Counted from the stretch's first letter, positions 25,849 to 36,740 are shown. The stretch: 64,000 nt of DNA from an uncultured Prochlorococcus sp. (GCA_902576415.1 CACGVZ010000001.1:1-64000), one strand, 5' to 3'. Notes: generated by a model not told the origin, from the letters alone. Program-made: numbers and translations.

Positions 25849-27144
25849 GTGATCGAGCGTTACACATTACCCGAAATGGGGAAAATCTGGACTGAAAGGG
25901 CAAAATTCCAGAGTTGGCTTAAGGTTGAAATAGCTGCATGTGAAGCAAATTTTTCCCTTGGAAACATTCCTGAGAATGCCATGAAAGAGATTCGCTCAAA
26001 TGCAAAGTTTGATGAATCTAGAATTACAGAAATTGAGAAAGAAGTTAAACATGATGTCATAGCATTTCTTACAAGCGTTAATGAATTTGTAGGAGATTCT
26101 GGAAGATACATACATGTTGGTATGACCAGTAGTGATGTACTTGATACTGGCTTATCTCTTCAGTTAAAAGATTCTTGCGAATTGTTATTAGAAGAAATTG
26201 AGAACCTAGAAAATGAAGTCAGATTATTAGCAAGGAAGCATAAAAATACATTAATGATTGGCAGATCTCATGCAATTCATGGAGAGCCAATTTCCTTCGG
26301 TTTTAAACTTGCTGGATGGTTAGCAGAAATAATAAGGAACAAAAAAAGATTGCTAACACTAAAAGAATCTATAGCAATTGGACAAATAAGTGGAGCAATG
26401 GGAACTTACGCTAATACGAATCCCAAAGTAGAACAAATAACTTGTGATTTACTCGGGTTAAAACCAGATACTGCAAGTACGCAGGTTATATCGAGAGATA
26501 GACATGCAGAATATGTGCAAACTATTGCACTAGTTGGTGCTTCTCTAGATAGATTCGCAACAGAAATAAGAAATTTACAAAGAACTGATGTTTTAGAAGT
26601 TGAGGAGGGCTTTACAAAAGGGCAAAAAGGAAGTTCTGCTATGCCTCATAAAAGAAACCCTATTCGTAGTGAAAGAGTAAGCGGTTTAGCAAGAATTTTG
26701 AGGAGTTACGTCTTAACAGCACTGGAAAATGTTCCACTTTGGCACGAAAGAGATATAAGCCATAGTTCAAATGAACGTATCATGTTACCTGACGTATCAA
26801 TCTGTTTGCATTTTATGCTCAGGGAAATGAAAGATATAATAAGCAATTTAGAAGTTTATCCAAAAAATATGCTCAAAAATTTAAATATATATGGTGGTGT
26901 AATCTTTAGTCAGAAAGTTTTACTTTTGCTTGTAGAGAAAGGCTTGTCTAGAGAAAAAGCTTATAGCTTAGTACAAAGAAATGCGCATCAGGCCTGGAAT
27001 ACTCAGAATGGAAATTTCAAACAAAATATAGAAAGAGATAATGAAATAATGGATTGTATTGATCAAAGTGATTTAGAAGAATGTTTTAATCCTTCAATTC
27101 ATCTCAATAATTTAAGTGTAATATGGGAGAAGTTAGGTATCTAG
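25849..27144 (+). CDS. purB: Adenylosuccinate lyase
   Basis: Signature KGSSAMPHKRNPI; MTSSDVLDT; GTG start. Confidence 0.97.
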   Translation: MIERYTLPEMGKIWTERAKFQSWLKVEIAACEANFSLGNIPENAMKEIRSNAKFDESRITEIEKEVKHDVIAFLTSVNEFVGDSGRYIHVGMTSSDVLDTGLSLQLKDSCELLLEEIENLENEVRLLARKHKNTLMIGRSHAIHGEPISFGFKLAGWLAEIIRNKKRLLTLKESIAIGQISGAMGTYANTNPKVEQITCDLLGLKPDTASTQVISRDRHAEYVQTIALVGASLDRFATEIRNLQRTDVLEVEEGFTKGQKGSSAMPHKRNPIRSERVSGLARILRSYVLTALENVPLWHERDISHSSNERIMLPDVSICLHFMLREMKDIISNLEVYPKNMLKNLNIYGGVIFSQKVLLLLVEKGLSREKAYSLVQRNAHQAWNTQNGNFKQNIERDNEIMDCIDQSDLEECFNPSIHLNNLSVIWEKLGI

Positions 27145-27192
27145 GATTACTGAAAACCTTATCTTAATTAAACCAGTGTTTTCAGAGGAATA

Positions 27193-28578
27193 ATGACAAA
27201 AAACTTTAGGATTGAAAAAGATAGTATGGGAACAATAGAAGTTCCCAGCGATGCTTTGTGGGGTGCTCAAACACAAAGATCGATAATAAATTTTTCTATT
27301 GGAGAAGAATTAATTCCAATTGAGTTAATTTATTCACTCACCATCATAAAAAAAGCTGCTTCAATTGCAAATTTCAATTTAGGGTTAATAGATCAAAGAA
27401 AAAAAGATTTAATTGTAGAGGCATGTACAGAAATACTTGATGGGCTTCATGATTCACAGTTCCCCTTAAAAGTTTGGCAAACAGGTAGTGGCACGCAAAC
27501 AAATATGAATATTAACGAGGTAATTTCAAATATTGCAGCATTAAAAACAAATTCGGAGCTTGGAAGTCATCAACCAATTCATCCAAATGATGATGTAAAT
27601 AAATCTCAGTCAACTAATGATACTTTTCCTGCTGCTATCCAAATATCTGTTGTAAATGAAATAATCAAAAATTTAGTCCCAACGATAAGAGAACTTACGA
27701 AGATCCTTGATAAAAAAAGTGAAGAATGGAAAGACCTTATAAAGATAGGAAGAACTCATTTTCAAGATGCAGTGCCACTTACTTTTGGGCAAGAAATTTC
27801 AGGATGGTCAGAGCAACTTAAAGATGCTGAAAATGCAATTATTATGAGTCTGAATGAATTGTACTTCTTACCTCTAGGAGGAACTGCAGTTGGTACAGGG
27901 ATTAATTGTCCAAAAGGATTTTGTGAAGAGTCTATAAAATCAATTTCCGATGATACTAATCTAATTTTCTATAAATCAAAAAATAATTTTTCTATCATGG
28001 CCTCGCATGATCGTCTAGCTCAAGTAATGAGTCAGTTAAAAATATTAGCAGGTGCATTATTTAAAATTTCAAATGATATAAAAATTCTATCTTCTGGGCC
28101 AAGATCAGGAATATATGAATTAATTATCCCTCAAAATGAACCTGGAAGTTCAATCATGCCTGGGAAAGTGAATCCGACTCAATGCGAAGCCTTATCAATG
28201 GTTTGCACTCAGATAATGGGTCTTGAATATGCAGTTTCAATGGCAAATTCTAGTGGCACGTTACAGATGAATGAATATAAGCCTCTTATTGGATTTAATA
28301 TTCTTACAAGTTTAAAATTACTTAAAAATGCAATAGAAAACTTCAGAATAAAATTAGTTGATGGGATGGAACCTAATCAAAAGAAAATGAAGTTAAATTT
28401 AGAAAATTCACTAATGTTGGTTACAGCTATAGTGCCAAAAGTTGGTTATGAAAAAGCGGCTGAAATTGCAACACTTGCCTTCAAAGAATCATTAAATTTA
28501 AAAGAGGCAACACTTAAATTAGGTTATTTAAACGAAGATGAATTTAATGAAGCGATGAATATTAATTCAATGATTTGA
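27193..28578 (+). CDS. fumC: Fumarate hydratase class II
   Basis: WQTGSGTQTNMNINEVI, signature GSSIMPGKVNPTQCE. Confidence 0.96.
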   Translation: MTKNFRIEKDSMGTIEVPSDALWGAQTQRSIINFSIGEELIPIELIYSLTIIKKAASIANFNLGLIDQRKKDLIVEACTEILDGLHDSQFPLKVWQTGSGTQTNMNINEVISNIAALKTNSELGSHQPIHPNDDVNKSQSTNDTFPAAIQISVVNEIIKNLVPTIRELTKILDKKSEEWKDLIKIGRTHFQDAVPLTFGQEISGWSEQLKDAENAIIMSLNELYFLPLGGTAVGTGINCPKGFCEESIKSISDDTNLIFYKSKNNFSIMASHDRLAQVMSQLKILAGALFKISNDIKILSSGPRSGIYELIIPQNEPGSSIMPGKVNPTQCEALSMVCTQIMGLEYAVSMANSSGTLQMNEYKPLIGFNILTSLKLLKNAIENFRIKLVDGMEPNQKKMKLNLENSLMLVTAIVPKVGYEKAAEIATLAFKESLNLKEATLKLGYLNEDEFNEAMNINSMI

Positions 28579-28587
28579 TTAAAAAAT

Positions 28588-31314
28588 TTAAGAATTATTG
28601 TCAATTCTTTTTGTTGCAGGATTAATGTCTTCAGAGACTTTTATAAGATCATTAGTTTCAGAAACAGGAAAACGATTAATAGCCTTTAATGCTAGCTTTG
28701 CTTTGCTCTTTAATTTATTACTAACACCAATACAGTATTGCACTTGAGAAAGGACATCAATTGATCTTCTAATAATCCTCACTACATCACCTTCGTCTAA
28801 TGAAGTATTAAAAACCAAATCTTTCCATTTTTTTCCCCTTGCCCATTCAGAAATAATTCCAGTCAACTCTGTTTCTAAATAGATAGGAATTTCAATATGA
28901 AATTTATTTTGTTGAGAAGCAACTAATTTTCTTAAAACATCTAATTCATTAAAAACATCTATTAACTTTAAAGAGGGCTTGAAATTACACCAAAGATTAG
29001 GTCTCCTTACATCAACACATATAGCTTGAATAATTGCAGCTAAATCAGGAGGATCTAAATCGTCCAAATAACCACTAACTAAAACAAGACCAATCCATAA
29101 TTCATTTTCACTTCTTATTGCACCAACTGTTTGTCCAACTTCAGTTAACTCTAAATCATTCAAACAACCAAAATGATTCAAAATTTTAATCAAATCGGTA
29201 AAAGTTCTCCAGTTATGATTTTCTTTATCCTCAAGAAGTTTTTTTCTCATATTTATTTCTTGTTCAACGTCAACAATTCTTTTTCTATATTTCTTTAATT
29301 TCTTGGAATCTCCAAATCTATGTGCGGGATGATCAGTGACTGTTTCTTCTAAATTTTTAATTTGTTGTTGTTGTGCCAAAACTTCCATTGTCAAATCATA
29401 TTGTGGAGTTTGTAAATCATTTTTTTTAGAAACTTCTAAAATTTGATCCGCAAAAAACTGCGACATATCATCTCCCCTAAATACCTCTCCAGAAAAATAC
29501 ATCTTTGGTGCTTCAAGTCCTAAGACATCAATTGCATCCAAATCATTAAAAATACTTACTATATATGAGGGTTTTATAAGAATAAATAAATTATCAATTG
29601 TCAAACACAATAAACTCTTAATTTTTTGGGATTCATATATTTTTTTACAAATTAATCCTGGAACAATTTTTCTTTTAATTTGAGGAGCTTTGATTGAAAT
29701 TAAGCTTCCATCTTTAATATATGGGAGTGCATTAGTGATCTCTTCTGATAATTTTTCTGCTGCTTGTTTTTCTAAAATTTTCAAGAGTCTTCTCTCTTCT
29801 TTAAGACGATTTTTTAACTTTTCGTAAGCATCAAAATCTTTCCAGGAAACATTAGATGTAATTTTTTTTAATTCAATTAAATCCTTATCTAAATTTTCGA
29901 GTATTATATTCTCACCTGAGGATTCACCTAAATATAAAAAACTACCAAAACTTCTTTTAATTAATTCTTTAGACTTCTCTAGAGTATAACTTTGTAAAAG
30001 ATTAAGCACCATTCCATAGCTAGGAGTAAATTGACTCTCTAAAGAATTTGGTTTACTAATAGCCAGTGCACTTGCTTCTTTGGCACCTTCGAATCTTGTT
30101 TGTAATGTAACAACATATCCTTGGTTATCTTTTCCTCTTCTTCCCGCTCTTCCTGACATTTGCAAAAATTCACTGCTAAATAATAATCTATGCCCATCTT
30201 CTGTCCTTTTTGATAAAGAAGAAATAACAGTTGTTCTTGCGGGCATATTAATTCCTGCAGCTAGAGTTTCAGTTGCAAAAACAACTTTAATCAAACCTTG
30301 CTGAAACAATTCCTCAACCAATTCTTTCCATGCTGGCAATAATCCAGCATGATGAGATGCAATTCCGCGTTTTAAGGCCTCGCACTGAGATTTATCTTTA
30401 ATTGCCTCTTGATTATTTTTAAGATAAACATCTAATTTTTGGGATATCATATTTGCTTCTGAATAACTTACCAAAGTTAAATCTTTTATATTTTCAATAG
30501 CCTTATCACATCCTCTTCTACTGAAAATAAAATAAATAGCTGGCAACATATTTCGTTCAGCTAGTTTCGAGATCACAAAGCCAATTGAGGGGGACTTTGG
30601 TTGCATTATCCTGCCCACTTTCCCTCTCATTTTCTGCCCTTTAGGAGCTCTCCAAATCTTACAATTTGGATGAATTCCATTACCCTTATTATTTAAAAGT
30701 GGATGAAGACCTTTAACACTACAAAAAATAAAATCAAGTGGAACTGGTCTTCTATCACTAATAATTAGTTCTGTGGGTCCATGCACTTTTTCTATCCAAT
30801 TTTGTAGTTGATCTGCATTGGCTATTGTTGCTGATAAAGCTATTATTTGAGTTCTAGTAGGGCAATGAATTATAGTTTCTTCCCAAACTGTGCCTCTTTG
30901 GGGATCATTCATGTAATGACATTCATCAAGAATGATAGATTCTAAATTTTCCAGGGGATCATCAAATTCATCAAATTCACCATAAAGCATGTTCCTAAAA
31001 ATCTCAGTCGTCATAACCAAGATTGATGCTTCTCTATTTATACTTATATCTCCAGTTAAAAGACCAACTTTATTCTCACCATATTGTTTCGCAAAATCTC
31101 TAAACTTTTGGTTTGATAAGGCCTTTAAAGGTGTTGTGTAAAAAACTCTACTGTCATGAGATAAACCTCTATATATGGCAAATTCACCTATCAATGTTTT
31201 TCCTGAACCTGTTGGTGCTGTTAAAACAACAGAATTTCCGCTATTAATAGCTCGTATTGCCTCTAATTGAAAGTCATCTAGCGGAAATGGGAAATATTCC
31301 TCTAAATTAAGCAA
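28588..31314 (-). CDS. DEAD/DEAH-box RNA helicase, Ski2/Mtr4-like with DSHCT C-terminus
   Basis: APTGSGKTLIGEFA, LDECHYMND, LSATIANADQLQNWI, QMSGRAGRRGKDNQGYV; C-terminal DSHCT-type region. Confidence 0.9.
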   Translation of the reverse strand: MLNLEEYFPFPLDDFQLEAIRAINSGNSVVLTAPTGSGKTLIGEFAIYRGLSHDSRVFYTTPLKALSNQKFRDFAKQYGENKVGLLTGDISINREASILVMTTEIFRNMLYGEFDEFDDPLENLESIILDECHYMNDPQRGTVWEETIIHCPTRTQIIALSATIANADQLQNWIEKVHGPTELIISDRRPVPLDFIFCSVKGLHPLLNNKGNGIHPNCKIWRAPKGQKMRGKVGRIMQPKSPSIGFVISKLAERNMLPAIYFIFSRRGCDKAIENIKDLTLVSYSEANMISQKLDVYLKNNQEAIKDKSQCEALKRGIASHHAGLLPAWKELVEELFQQGLIKVVFATETLAAGINMPARTTVISSLSKRTEDGHRLLFSSEFLQMSGRAGRRGKDNQGYVVTLQTRFEGAKEASALAISKPNSLESQFTPSYGMVLNLLQSYTLEKSKELIKRSFGSFLYLGESSGENIILENLDKDLIELKKITSNVSWKDFDAYEKLKNRLKEERRLLKILEKQAAEKLSEEITNALPYIKDGSLISIKAPQIKRKIVPGLICKKIYESQKIKSLLCLTIDNLFILIKPSYIVSIFNDLDAIDVLGLEAPKMYFSGEVFRGDDMSQFFADQILEVSKKNDLQTPQYDLTMEVLAQQQQIKNLEETVTDHPAHRFGDSKKLKKYRKRIVDVEQEINMRKKLLEDKENHNWRTFTDLIKILNHFGCLNDLELTEVGQTVGAIRSENELWIGLVLVSGYLDDLDPPDLAAIIQAICVDVRRPNLWCNFKPSLKLIDVFNELDVLRKLVASQQNKFHIEIPIYLETELTGIISEWARGKKWKDLVFNTSLDEGDVVRIIRRSIDVLSQVQYCIGVSNKLKSKAKLALKAINRFPVSETNDLIKVSEDINPATKRIDNNS

Positions 31315-31453
31315 TAATTGTGATTGAAGAGAGGATGAGTTAACTTCTTAATATATGATCTATATAGATATTAATAAACAAAAAATACCTTGCAAACTTT
31401 AATAGTAAATCTAAATCTTTTTAATTAAATCCACTATATTTTATTTTACCAAA

Positions 31454-32593
31454 ATGAAAAAAATTAAAATTCCAAAAAATAGAATCCGTAAATTAAAAAC
31501 ATTTTCTTTAGGTAAAAAACCATTCGAACTTCTAGGTTCGAATTCGCAAAACAAAAAACTTATAGACTTATGCAGTAATGATTATTTTGGATTAAGCAGG
31601 GACAAGGATTTAATAAAAGCTGCTTACGAAATAAGTTTGTTAGAAGGCATTGGTTCAGGAAGCTCTAGGTTTATTACAGGTTCAAGACCAATACATAAAT
31701 TATTAGAAACAGAACTTGCCAAGTGGCTTGATCAAGAGAAAGTATTACTTTTCCCAAGCGGATTTCAAGCAAATATAGCCGCTATCCAGGCTTTGGCAAA
31801 CAGAAATAGTATCGTAATAGCAGATAAATTTATCCATAACTCTTTATTGGTTGGAGTCAAAGCTGCTCAAGCAAAACTAGTTCGATTCTCACACAATAAT
31901 TTAAAAGATTTAGAAGATAAAATTATTAAATCTAACCCCACAAAAAATTCCATTTTAGTTGTTGTTGAATCTCTTTATAGCATGGAGGGATCAATTGCTC
32001 CGCTTAGAAAAATAACGGAAATTTGCAAAAAAAATAGTGTTCAATTATTAGTTGACGAAGCTCATGCGATTGGGATCTTGGGCCCTGAAGGCAGGGGTTT
32101 AAGTTTTAATTGTCGTTCAGATATAACTATGATTACTGGAACTTTTGGAAAAGCATTTGGAAGCGGTGGAGCTTTTATAGCTTCCAATTCAGAAATTGGA
32201 GAATATCTTATCCAAACAAGTGGTGCATTTAGGTATACAACCGCACTTGCGCCATCTTTAGCTGCTGGGGCACTAGAAGGTTTAAAAAAAATTTTAGAAA
32301 ATAAAGAATGGGGTAATGATTTGTTATCTTCTGCGAATGTATGGAAAGATGAAATTATTAAAAATTTTAGTTTTCCAGTTCAGGGAGATTCTCACATTTT
32401 ATCAATTATTGTTAGGCAAGAAGAGAAAGCAATTTATCTACAAAAATATCTCGAAGAAAATGGGTTTTTAGCAATTGCGATAAGACCTCCAACTGTTCCA
32501 GTGGGGCAATCAAGAATCAGAATAACAATACGAAGAAACTTAGATTTTAATCTGCTAAATAATTTCATTGCAGTATTAAAAGAGTTTAAATGA
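31454..32593 (+). CDS. bioF: 8-amino-7-oxononanoate synthase
   Basis: LCSNDYFGLSRD, GSGSSRFITGSRPIHKLLE, PLP-lysine region TGTFGKAFGSGGAF; first gene of the bio operon. Confidence 0.92.
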   Translation: MKKIKIPKNRIRKLKTFSLGKKPFELLGSNSQNKKLIDLCSNDYFGLSRDKDLIKAAYEISLLEGIGSGSSRFITGSRPIHKLLETELAKWLDQEKVLLFPSGFQANIAAIQALANRNSIVIADKFIHNSLLVGVKAAQAKLVRFSHNNLKDLEDKIIKSNPTKNSILVVVESLYSMEGSIAPLRKITEICKKNSVQLLVDEAHAIGILGPEGRGLSFNCRSDITMITGTFGKAFGSGGAFIASNSEIGEYLIQTSGAFRYTTALAPSLAAGALEGLKKILENKEWGNDLLSSANVWKDEIIKNFSFPVQGDSHILSIIVRQEEKAIYLQKYLEENGFLAIAIRPPTVPVGQSRIRITIRRNLDFNLLNNFIAVLKEFK

Positions 32594-33294
32594 AACAAAT
32601 TATTACTCAACATGGGTGGGGACTAAATAAATATTTCTGGGATGATTATAAAGTTAATTTTTTAAATAATAATTGGCATTGGCAAGATAATGAAAGGGGC
32701 TATTTTTCCACAAATAATTATCAAGCAAAATGGATTCAAAGCGAATCTAAAAAAGAAATCAGAATGACTTTATGCCATTCATTTGGTTTTCATTTAATGC
32801 CAAAAAATATTTTAAAAGAAGCAACTCATATTGTTCTTATAAATTCTTTTAATAATTTTCTTCCTTTAAGTAATAAGAGAAACTTTATTTTGAGGTCTCT
32901 AAAAAGAATGGAAACAAAAATCATAAAAGATGAACCTAAGGATATGTTGAAAGAATTTATATATAGGTCATTTATGCCAAATCGTATGAATAATAGTTTT
33001 AAAAATATCTTTTATAAAAGTCTAGAGAGTTTAAATAAAACTCTTCTTTTAAATGATTTAAAAGAACTTTACATCAATAGAGATTTTCCAGTATTTTTAA
33101 AAAAAGATTGCAAAATTATTTTTATAAAATCAGAAAATGATTTGATTCTTGATAACGAATCAAATGATAACTTTTTAGATTACTTAAATAAAACACTTGA
33201 AAGGAAGCCAATTTTAATTAAATTAGCTCAACAAGGTCATTGCTTGAATAATTTTAATTTATACGAGATCTTACATAATAAACTTAATGATTGA
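32590..33294 (+). CDS. bioK: Putative pimeloyl-ACP methyl ester esterase, BioK-like alpha/beta hydrolase
   Basis: QHGWG oxyanion-type motif, nucleophile elbow LCHSFGFH, C-terminal QQGHC; lies between bioF and bioC with ATGA-type overlaps. Confidence 0.7.
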   Translation: MKQIITQHGWGLNKYFWDDYKVNFLNNNWHWQDNERGYFSTNNYQAKWIQSESKKEIRMTLCHSFGFHLMPKNILKEATHIVLINSFNNFLPLSNKRNFILRSLKRMETKIIKDEPKDMLKEFIYRSFMPNRMNNSFKNIFYKSLESLNKTLLLNDLKELYINRDFPVFLKKDCKIIFIKSENDLILDNESNDNFLDYLNKTLERKPILIKLAQQGHCLNNFNLYEILHNKLND

Positions 33295-34054
33295 AATGGA
33301 TAGTAAAAAGTGGAATGAGAAAATACAAAATAATTTTAATGATGCTGCATATAGGTATTTAGAGCATTCAAATATTCAGAAATTTTTTGCAAAAAAGATT
33401 GTTCATCTTATCAAAGAATTAAATCCCCAAAAAAAAGGTGAATGGATAGACCTTGGATCAGGACCAGGACTATTAGCAGATGAAATAGAAAAAATTTCTT
33501 CCCAAAAAGTATCCAGAATTGATTTCAGCAAGAAAATGCTTCTTGCGAATAAATTATCTAGAAAAAAAATTTTATGGGATTTGAATAATGATTTACCTTC
33601 TGAAATAAATAACTGTTCTCTATTAACATCTAACTTTTGCATACATTGGTTAAACAACCCAGAAAAGATAATAAAAAATTGGTTTAGCAAATTAACACCT
33701 GGAGGTTTTTTAATCATTTCATATCCAACAAAGGATTGTTTTCCTGAATGGAAAGATACTTGTAAAAAAATTGATATTGAATATAGTGGTCTTAATTTCC
33801 TTTGCTCTAAAGAATTATTAAAAGATTTCAAATCAACTGAAATATATTATTCAAAACAGTTTAATTATCTTGAAAATTTTGAAGATGTATATAAACTTTT
33901 TAAAAGCATTAAAAATGTAGGAGCACAATCAACAAAATGTAAACGCAAAACGGTGAAAGAGTTAAAGGAAATTCAAAAGTTTTGGCCAAAGAATTACAAT
34001 AATACAGTGAACCTTGCATGGCAAATTGAGATTCAAATCATAAAGAAACTATGA
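33287..34054 (+). CDS. bioC: Malonyl-ACP O-methyltransferase
   Basis: SAM motif WIDLGSGPGLLADEIE, SNFCIHWLNNPEKIIKNW; bio operon context. Confidence 0.86.
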   Translation: MIEMDSKKWNEKIQNNFNDAAYRYLEHSNIQKFFAKKIVHLIKELNPQKKGEWIDLGSGPGLLADEIEKISSQKVSRIDFSKKMLLANKLSRKKILWDLNNDLPSEINNCSLLTSNFCIHWLNNPEKIIKNWFSKLTPGGFLIISYPTKDCFPEWKDTCKKIDIEYSGLNFLCSKELLKDFKSTEIYYSKQFNYLENFEDVYKLFKSIKNVGAQSTKCKRKTVKELKEIQKFWPKNYNNTVNLAWQIEIQIIKKL

Positions 34055-34716
34055 GAATTCACAAAAATATTTTCAAATTTATAATTTGTGGAACAGATAC
34101 TGATATTGGGAAAACTTTAATAAGCTCTTTTTTCGTTAAGGGATTAAATTCCTTTTATTGGAAACCTATTCAAAGTGGGATTGAATCGCAAACTGATAGT
34201 CAAACTGTTGAAAAACTTGCACAAGTAAGTAAAGAGAAAATAATCAAAGAAGCTTATGTCTTTACAAAACCTCTTTCTCCGCATTGGGCTGCTGAAATAG
34301 ATCAAAAAGCTATTAATTTTGACAAGTTGAGATTGCCAAAAGTGCATGGCTCACTAATTATAGAAACTGCAGGTGGATTAATGGTTCCAATAACACGCAA
34401 TTTTTTGCAAATAGATCAAATAAAAGAATGGGATCTTCCGGTAATACTTGTATGTAAGAGCTCACTTGGCACTCTTAACCATACGCTGCTTAGTATTGAG
34501 GCCTTAAAACGAAGAAATATTGAGATTTTAGGTTTAGTAGTCAATGGCGAAAAACACCTAGATAATCCAAAAACTCTAGTTGATTTTAGTGGTATTCCTT
34601 TAATTGCTGAATTTCCTTACATCAAAAAAATGGACTCAAATAATTTAGATATACTATGGAAAGAACTAGACATCAAGAATAAGTTGATCTCACTATTAAA
34701 CTCAAAAATAAGTTAA
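34051..34716 (+). CDS. bioD: Dethiobiotin synthetase
   Basis: FIICGTDTDIGKTLISSFFVKGL, YWKPIQSG, IIETAGGLMVPI. Confidence 0.95.
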   Translation: MRIHKNIFKFIICGTDTDIGKTLISSFFVKGLNSFYWKPIQSGIESQTDSQTVEKLAQVSKEKIIKEAYVFTKPLSPHWAAEIDQKAINFDKLRLPKVHGSLIIETAGGLMVPITRNFLQIDQIKEWDLPVILVCKSSLGTLNHTLLSIEALKRRNIEILGLVVNGEKHLDNPKTLVDFSGIPLIAEFPYIKKMDSNNLDILWKELDIKNKLISLLNSKIS

Positions 34717-36018
34717 ATGAAATTTTTGGATTCAAAAACTCCAAATCAAGATTGGCACCCAAATATTTGGCCACCTTTTACGCAAATCAATAACAGTAAA
34801 CCGCAGATAGAAGTAACTCATGGTAAAGATGCCCTCCTATTTACTAAAGATCCTGAAAAAGAACTAATAGATGCAATTAGTAGTTGGTGGGTAACTCTTC
34901 ATGGTCATAGTAACGAGTATATTGCGGATGCCATTTTTGATCAATCAAAAAAACTTGAGCAAGTTATATTTGCTGATTTCTTGCATCCACAGGCAAAAAA
35001 ATTAGCGGAAAGACTTAGTGAATTAACAAAATTAAAAAGATTATTCTTTTCTGACAACGGTTCTACTGCAGTGGAAGTCGCTTTAAAAATTGCCTTCCAA
35101 TCATGGCAAAATAGAGGAGAGACAAGAACTCAAATAGTAGCTTTTGATGGCGCCTATCATGGTGATACATTTGGCGCAATGGCATTAGGTGAAAGAAATA
35201 TTTTTAATGAGAATTTCGATAATCTTATGTTCCCAGTTAGAAGAGTCCCATGGCCTTCAACTTGGATGAACGATGAAGAAGTAGAAAATAAAGAAAATAA
35301 GGCGATCCAAAAATTAGAAACTCTGCTTAAAACTCCTACAGTAGCAGTAATCCTTGAGCCACTTGTTCAAGGAGCAGGAGGGATGAATATGGTTAGGCCT
35401 CAGTTTATAAAAAAAGTTTCAGAAACTATAAAAAATAATAATTCTTTGTTAATTGCCGATGAAGTATTGACTGGGTTTGGAAGATGTGGAACCCTTTTTG
35501 CTTTTCAAAAGGCACAAATCATTCCTGATTTAATAAGTATTTCAAAAGGTTTAACTGGTGGATTTTTACCGATGGGAATAACTTTATGTAAAGAAAAAAT
35601 TTTTCAATCCTTTATTGATGATTCCCCAAGAAAAACTTTTTGGCATGGACATAGTTTTACTGCTAATCCTTTAGGTTGTGCTGCAGCAAACGCAAGCCTT
35701 GATTTATTAGAAAAAGAACCACAAAAATACCTTTCATTTGAAGAAAAACATTTATCTCATCTAATTAAATTTAAAAACTTACCTTATATAAAGAAGGTAA
35801 GGGTATCCGGCACAATTGCTGCCTTCGATTTAGATATTGGGAACAAAAAAGGTTATTTCAATAATATTGGGAAAGAAATAAAGAGTCTTGCAATGGAGCA
35901 GGGTTTATTCATTAGACCCCTCGGGAACGTTATTTACCTCTTGCCGCCTCTCTGTATAACAGATGATCAATTGGGGAAAAGTTACTGGATAATAAGGCAA
36001 ATCTTAGACAATCTTTAG
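34717..36018 (+). CDS. bioA: Adenosylmethionine-8-amino-7-oxononanoate aminotransferase
   Basis: DAISSWWVTLHGHSNEYIADAI, FSDNGSTAVEVALKIA, class-III aminotransferase LLIADEVLTGFGRCG...SKGLTGG. Confidence 0.96.
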   Translation: MKFLDSKTPNQDWHPNIWPPFTQINNSKPQIEVTHGKDALLFTKDPEKELIDAISSWWVTLHGHSNEYIADAIFDQSKKLEQVIFADFLHPQAKKLAERLSELTKLKRLFFSDNGSTAVEVALKIAFQSWQNRGETRTQIVAFDGAYHGDTFGAMALGERNIFNENFDNLMFPVRRVPWPSTWMNDEEVENKENKAIQKLETLLKTPTVAVILEPLVQGAGGMNMVRPQFIKKVSETIKNNNSLLIADEVLTGFGRCGTLFAFQKAQIIPDLISISKGLTGGFLPMGITLCKEKIFQSFIDDSPRKTFWHGHSFTANPLGCAAANASLDLLEKEPQKYLSFEEKHLSHLIKFKNLPYIKKVRVSGTIAAFDLDIGNKKGYFNNIGKEIKSLAMEQGLFIRPLGNVIYLLPPLCITDDQLGKSYWIIRQILDNL

Positions 36019-36026
36019 AAAGAAGT

Positions 36027-36284
36027 TTATGGTCCCTGCAGTATTGCATTTTCCACATCTTCTCTATTAATGCAGTAGGAAAATAGTCTTTTAGTTTCTT
36101 GTCCTTCGCTTTCCCATATAACACTTAAATCTTCTCGTTCAAACATGATAGTTGCATTCCAATTAGAGAGTAACAGGTACCATTTAGATGGATTATTAAC
36201 ATCCTTTACAGCCCCTAAATCGGTTAGCCACAATTCTAATGAATGTAGTGAATGTTGGTTGATAGGTTTTTTAGGGAGATTCAC
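36027..36284 (-). CDS. DUF3143 family protein
   Basis: 85 aa; LHSLELWLTDLGAVKDVNNPSKWYLLLSNWNATIMFEREDLSVIWE resembles cyanobacterial DUF3143. Confidence 0.72.
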   Translation of the reverse strand: MNLPKKPINQHSLHSLELWLTDLGAVKDVNNPSKWYLLLSNWNATIMFEREDLSVIWESEGQETKRLFSYCINREDVENAILQGP

Positions 36285-36299
36285 AGACTTTTTTAGGTA

Positions 36300-36740
36300 T
36301 TATTTTAATAACCATGTGGGTATTGTATCTAATTCTTTACCAGTAAAAGAGGCAACAAAAATTGAACAAATCAAACTAATAAATATGATAATAAATAAAA
36401 GAAATAACGAAAACAATTCCCCATTTGAAAAAGGTCTTCTATTACCTACTAAATTTTGATTATTTGAATCGATTTTTAAATTATTTAAGACTTTAGTATC
36501 ACTCTTACTTCTAGATTTCTCCTTTAGTTTGTCATCATATATTTTTCTCAAATTACTATTATTCAAATTTTCATAAGCTTCCAAAACTTCTTGAAATTTA
36601 CTTTTAGCATCGTTTATTTCTAAAGAAGTTGTATCAGGATGCAATTCAATAGAGAGTTTGCAAAATGCCTTCCTTAATTCATGATTTGACGCATTTTCAT
36701 CTACACCTAAAATTTTGTAATAAGAAATTTCCCCTTTCAA
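36300..36740 (-). CDS. DnaJ-domain membrane protein
   Basis: J-domain YYKILGVDENASNHELRKAFCKLSIELHPDT (HPD motif) and one C-terminal TM segment. Confidence 0.85.
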   Translation of the reverse strand: MKGEISYYKILGVDENASNHELRKAFCKLSIELHPDTTSLEINDAKSKFQEVLEAYENLNNSNLRKIYDDKLKEKSRSKSDTKVLNNLKIDSNNQNLVGNRRPFSNGELFSLFLLFIIIFISLICSIFVASFTGKELDTIPTWLLK

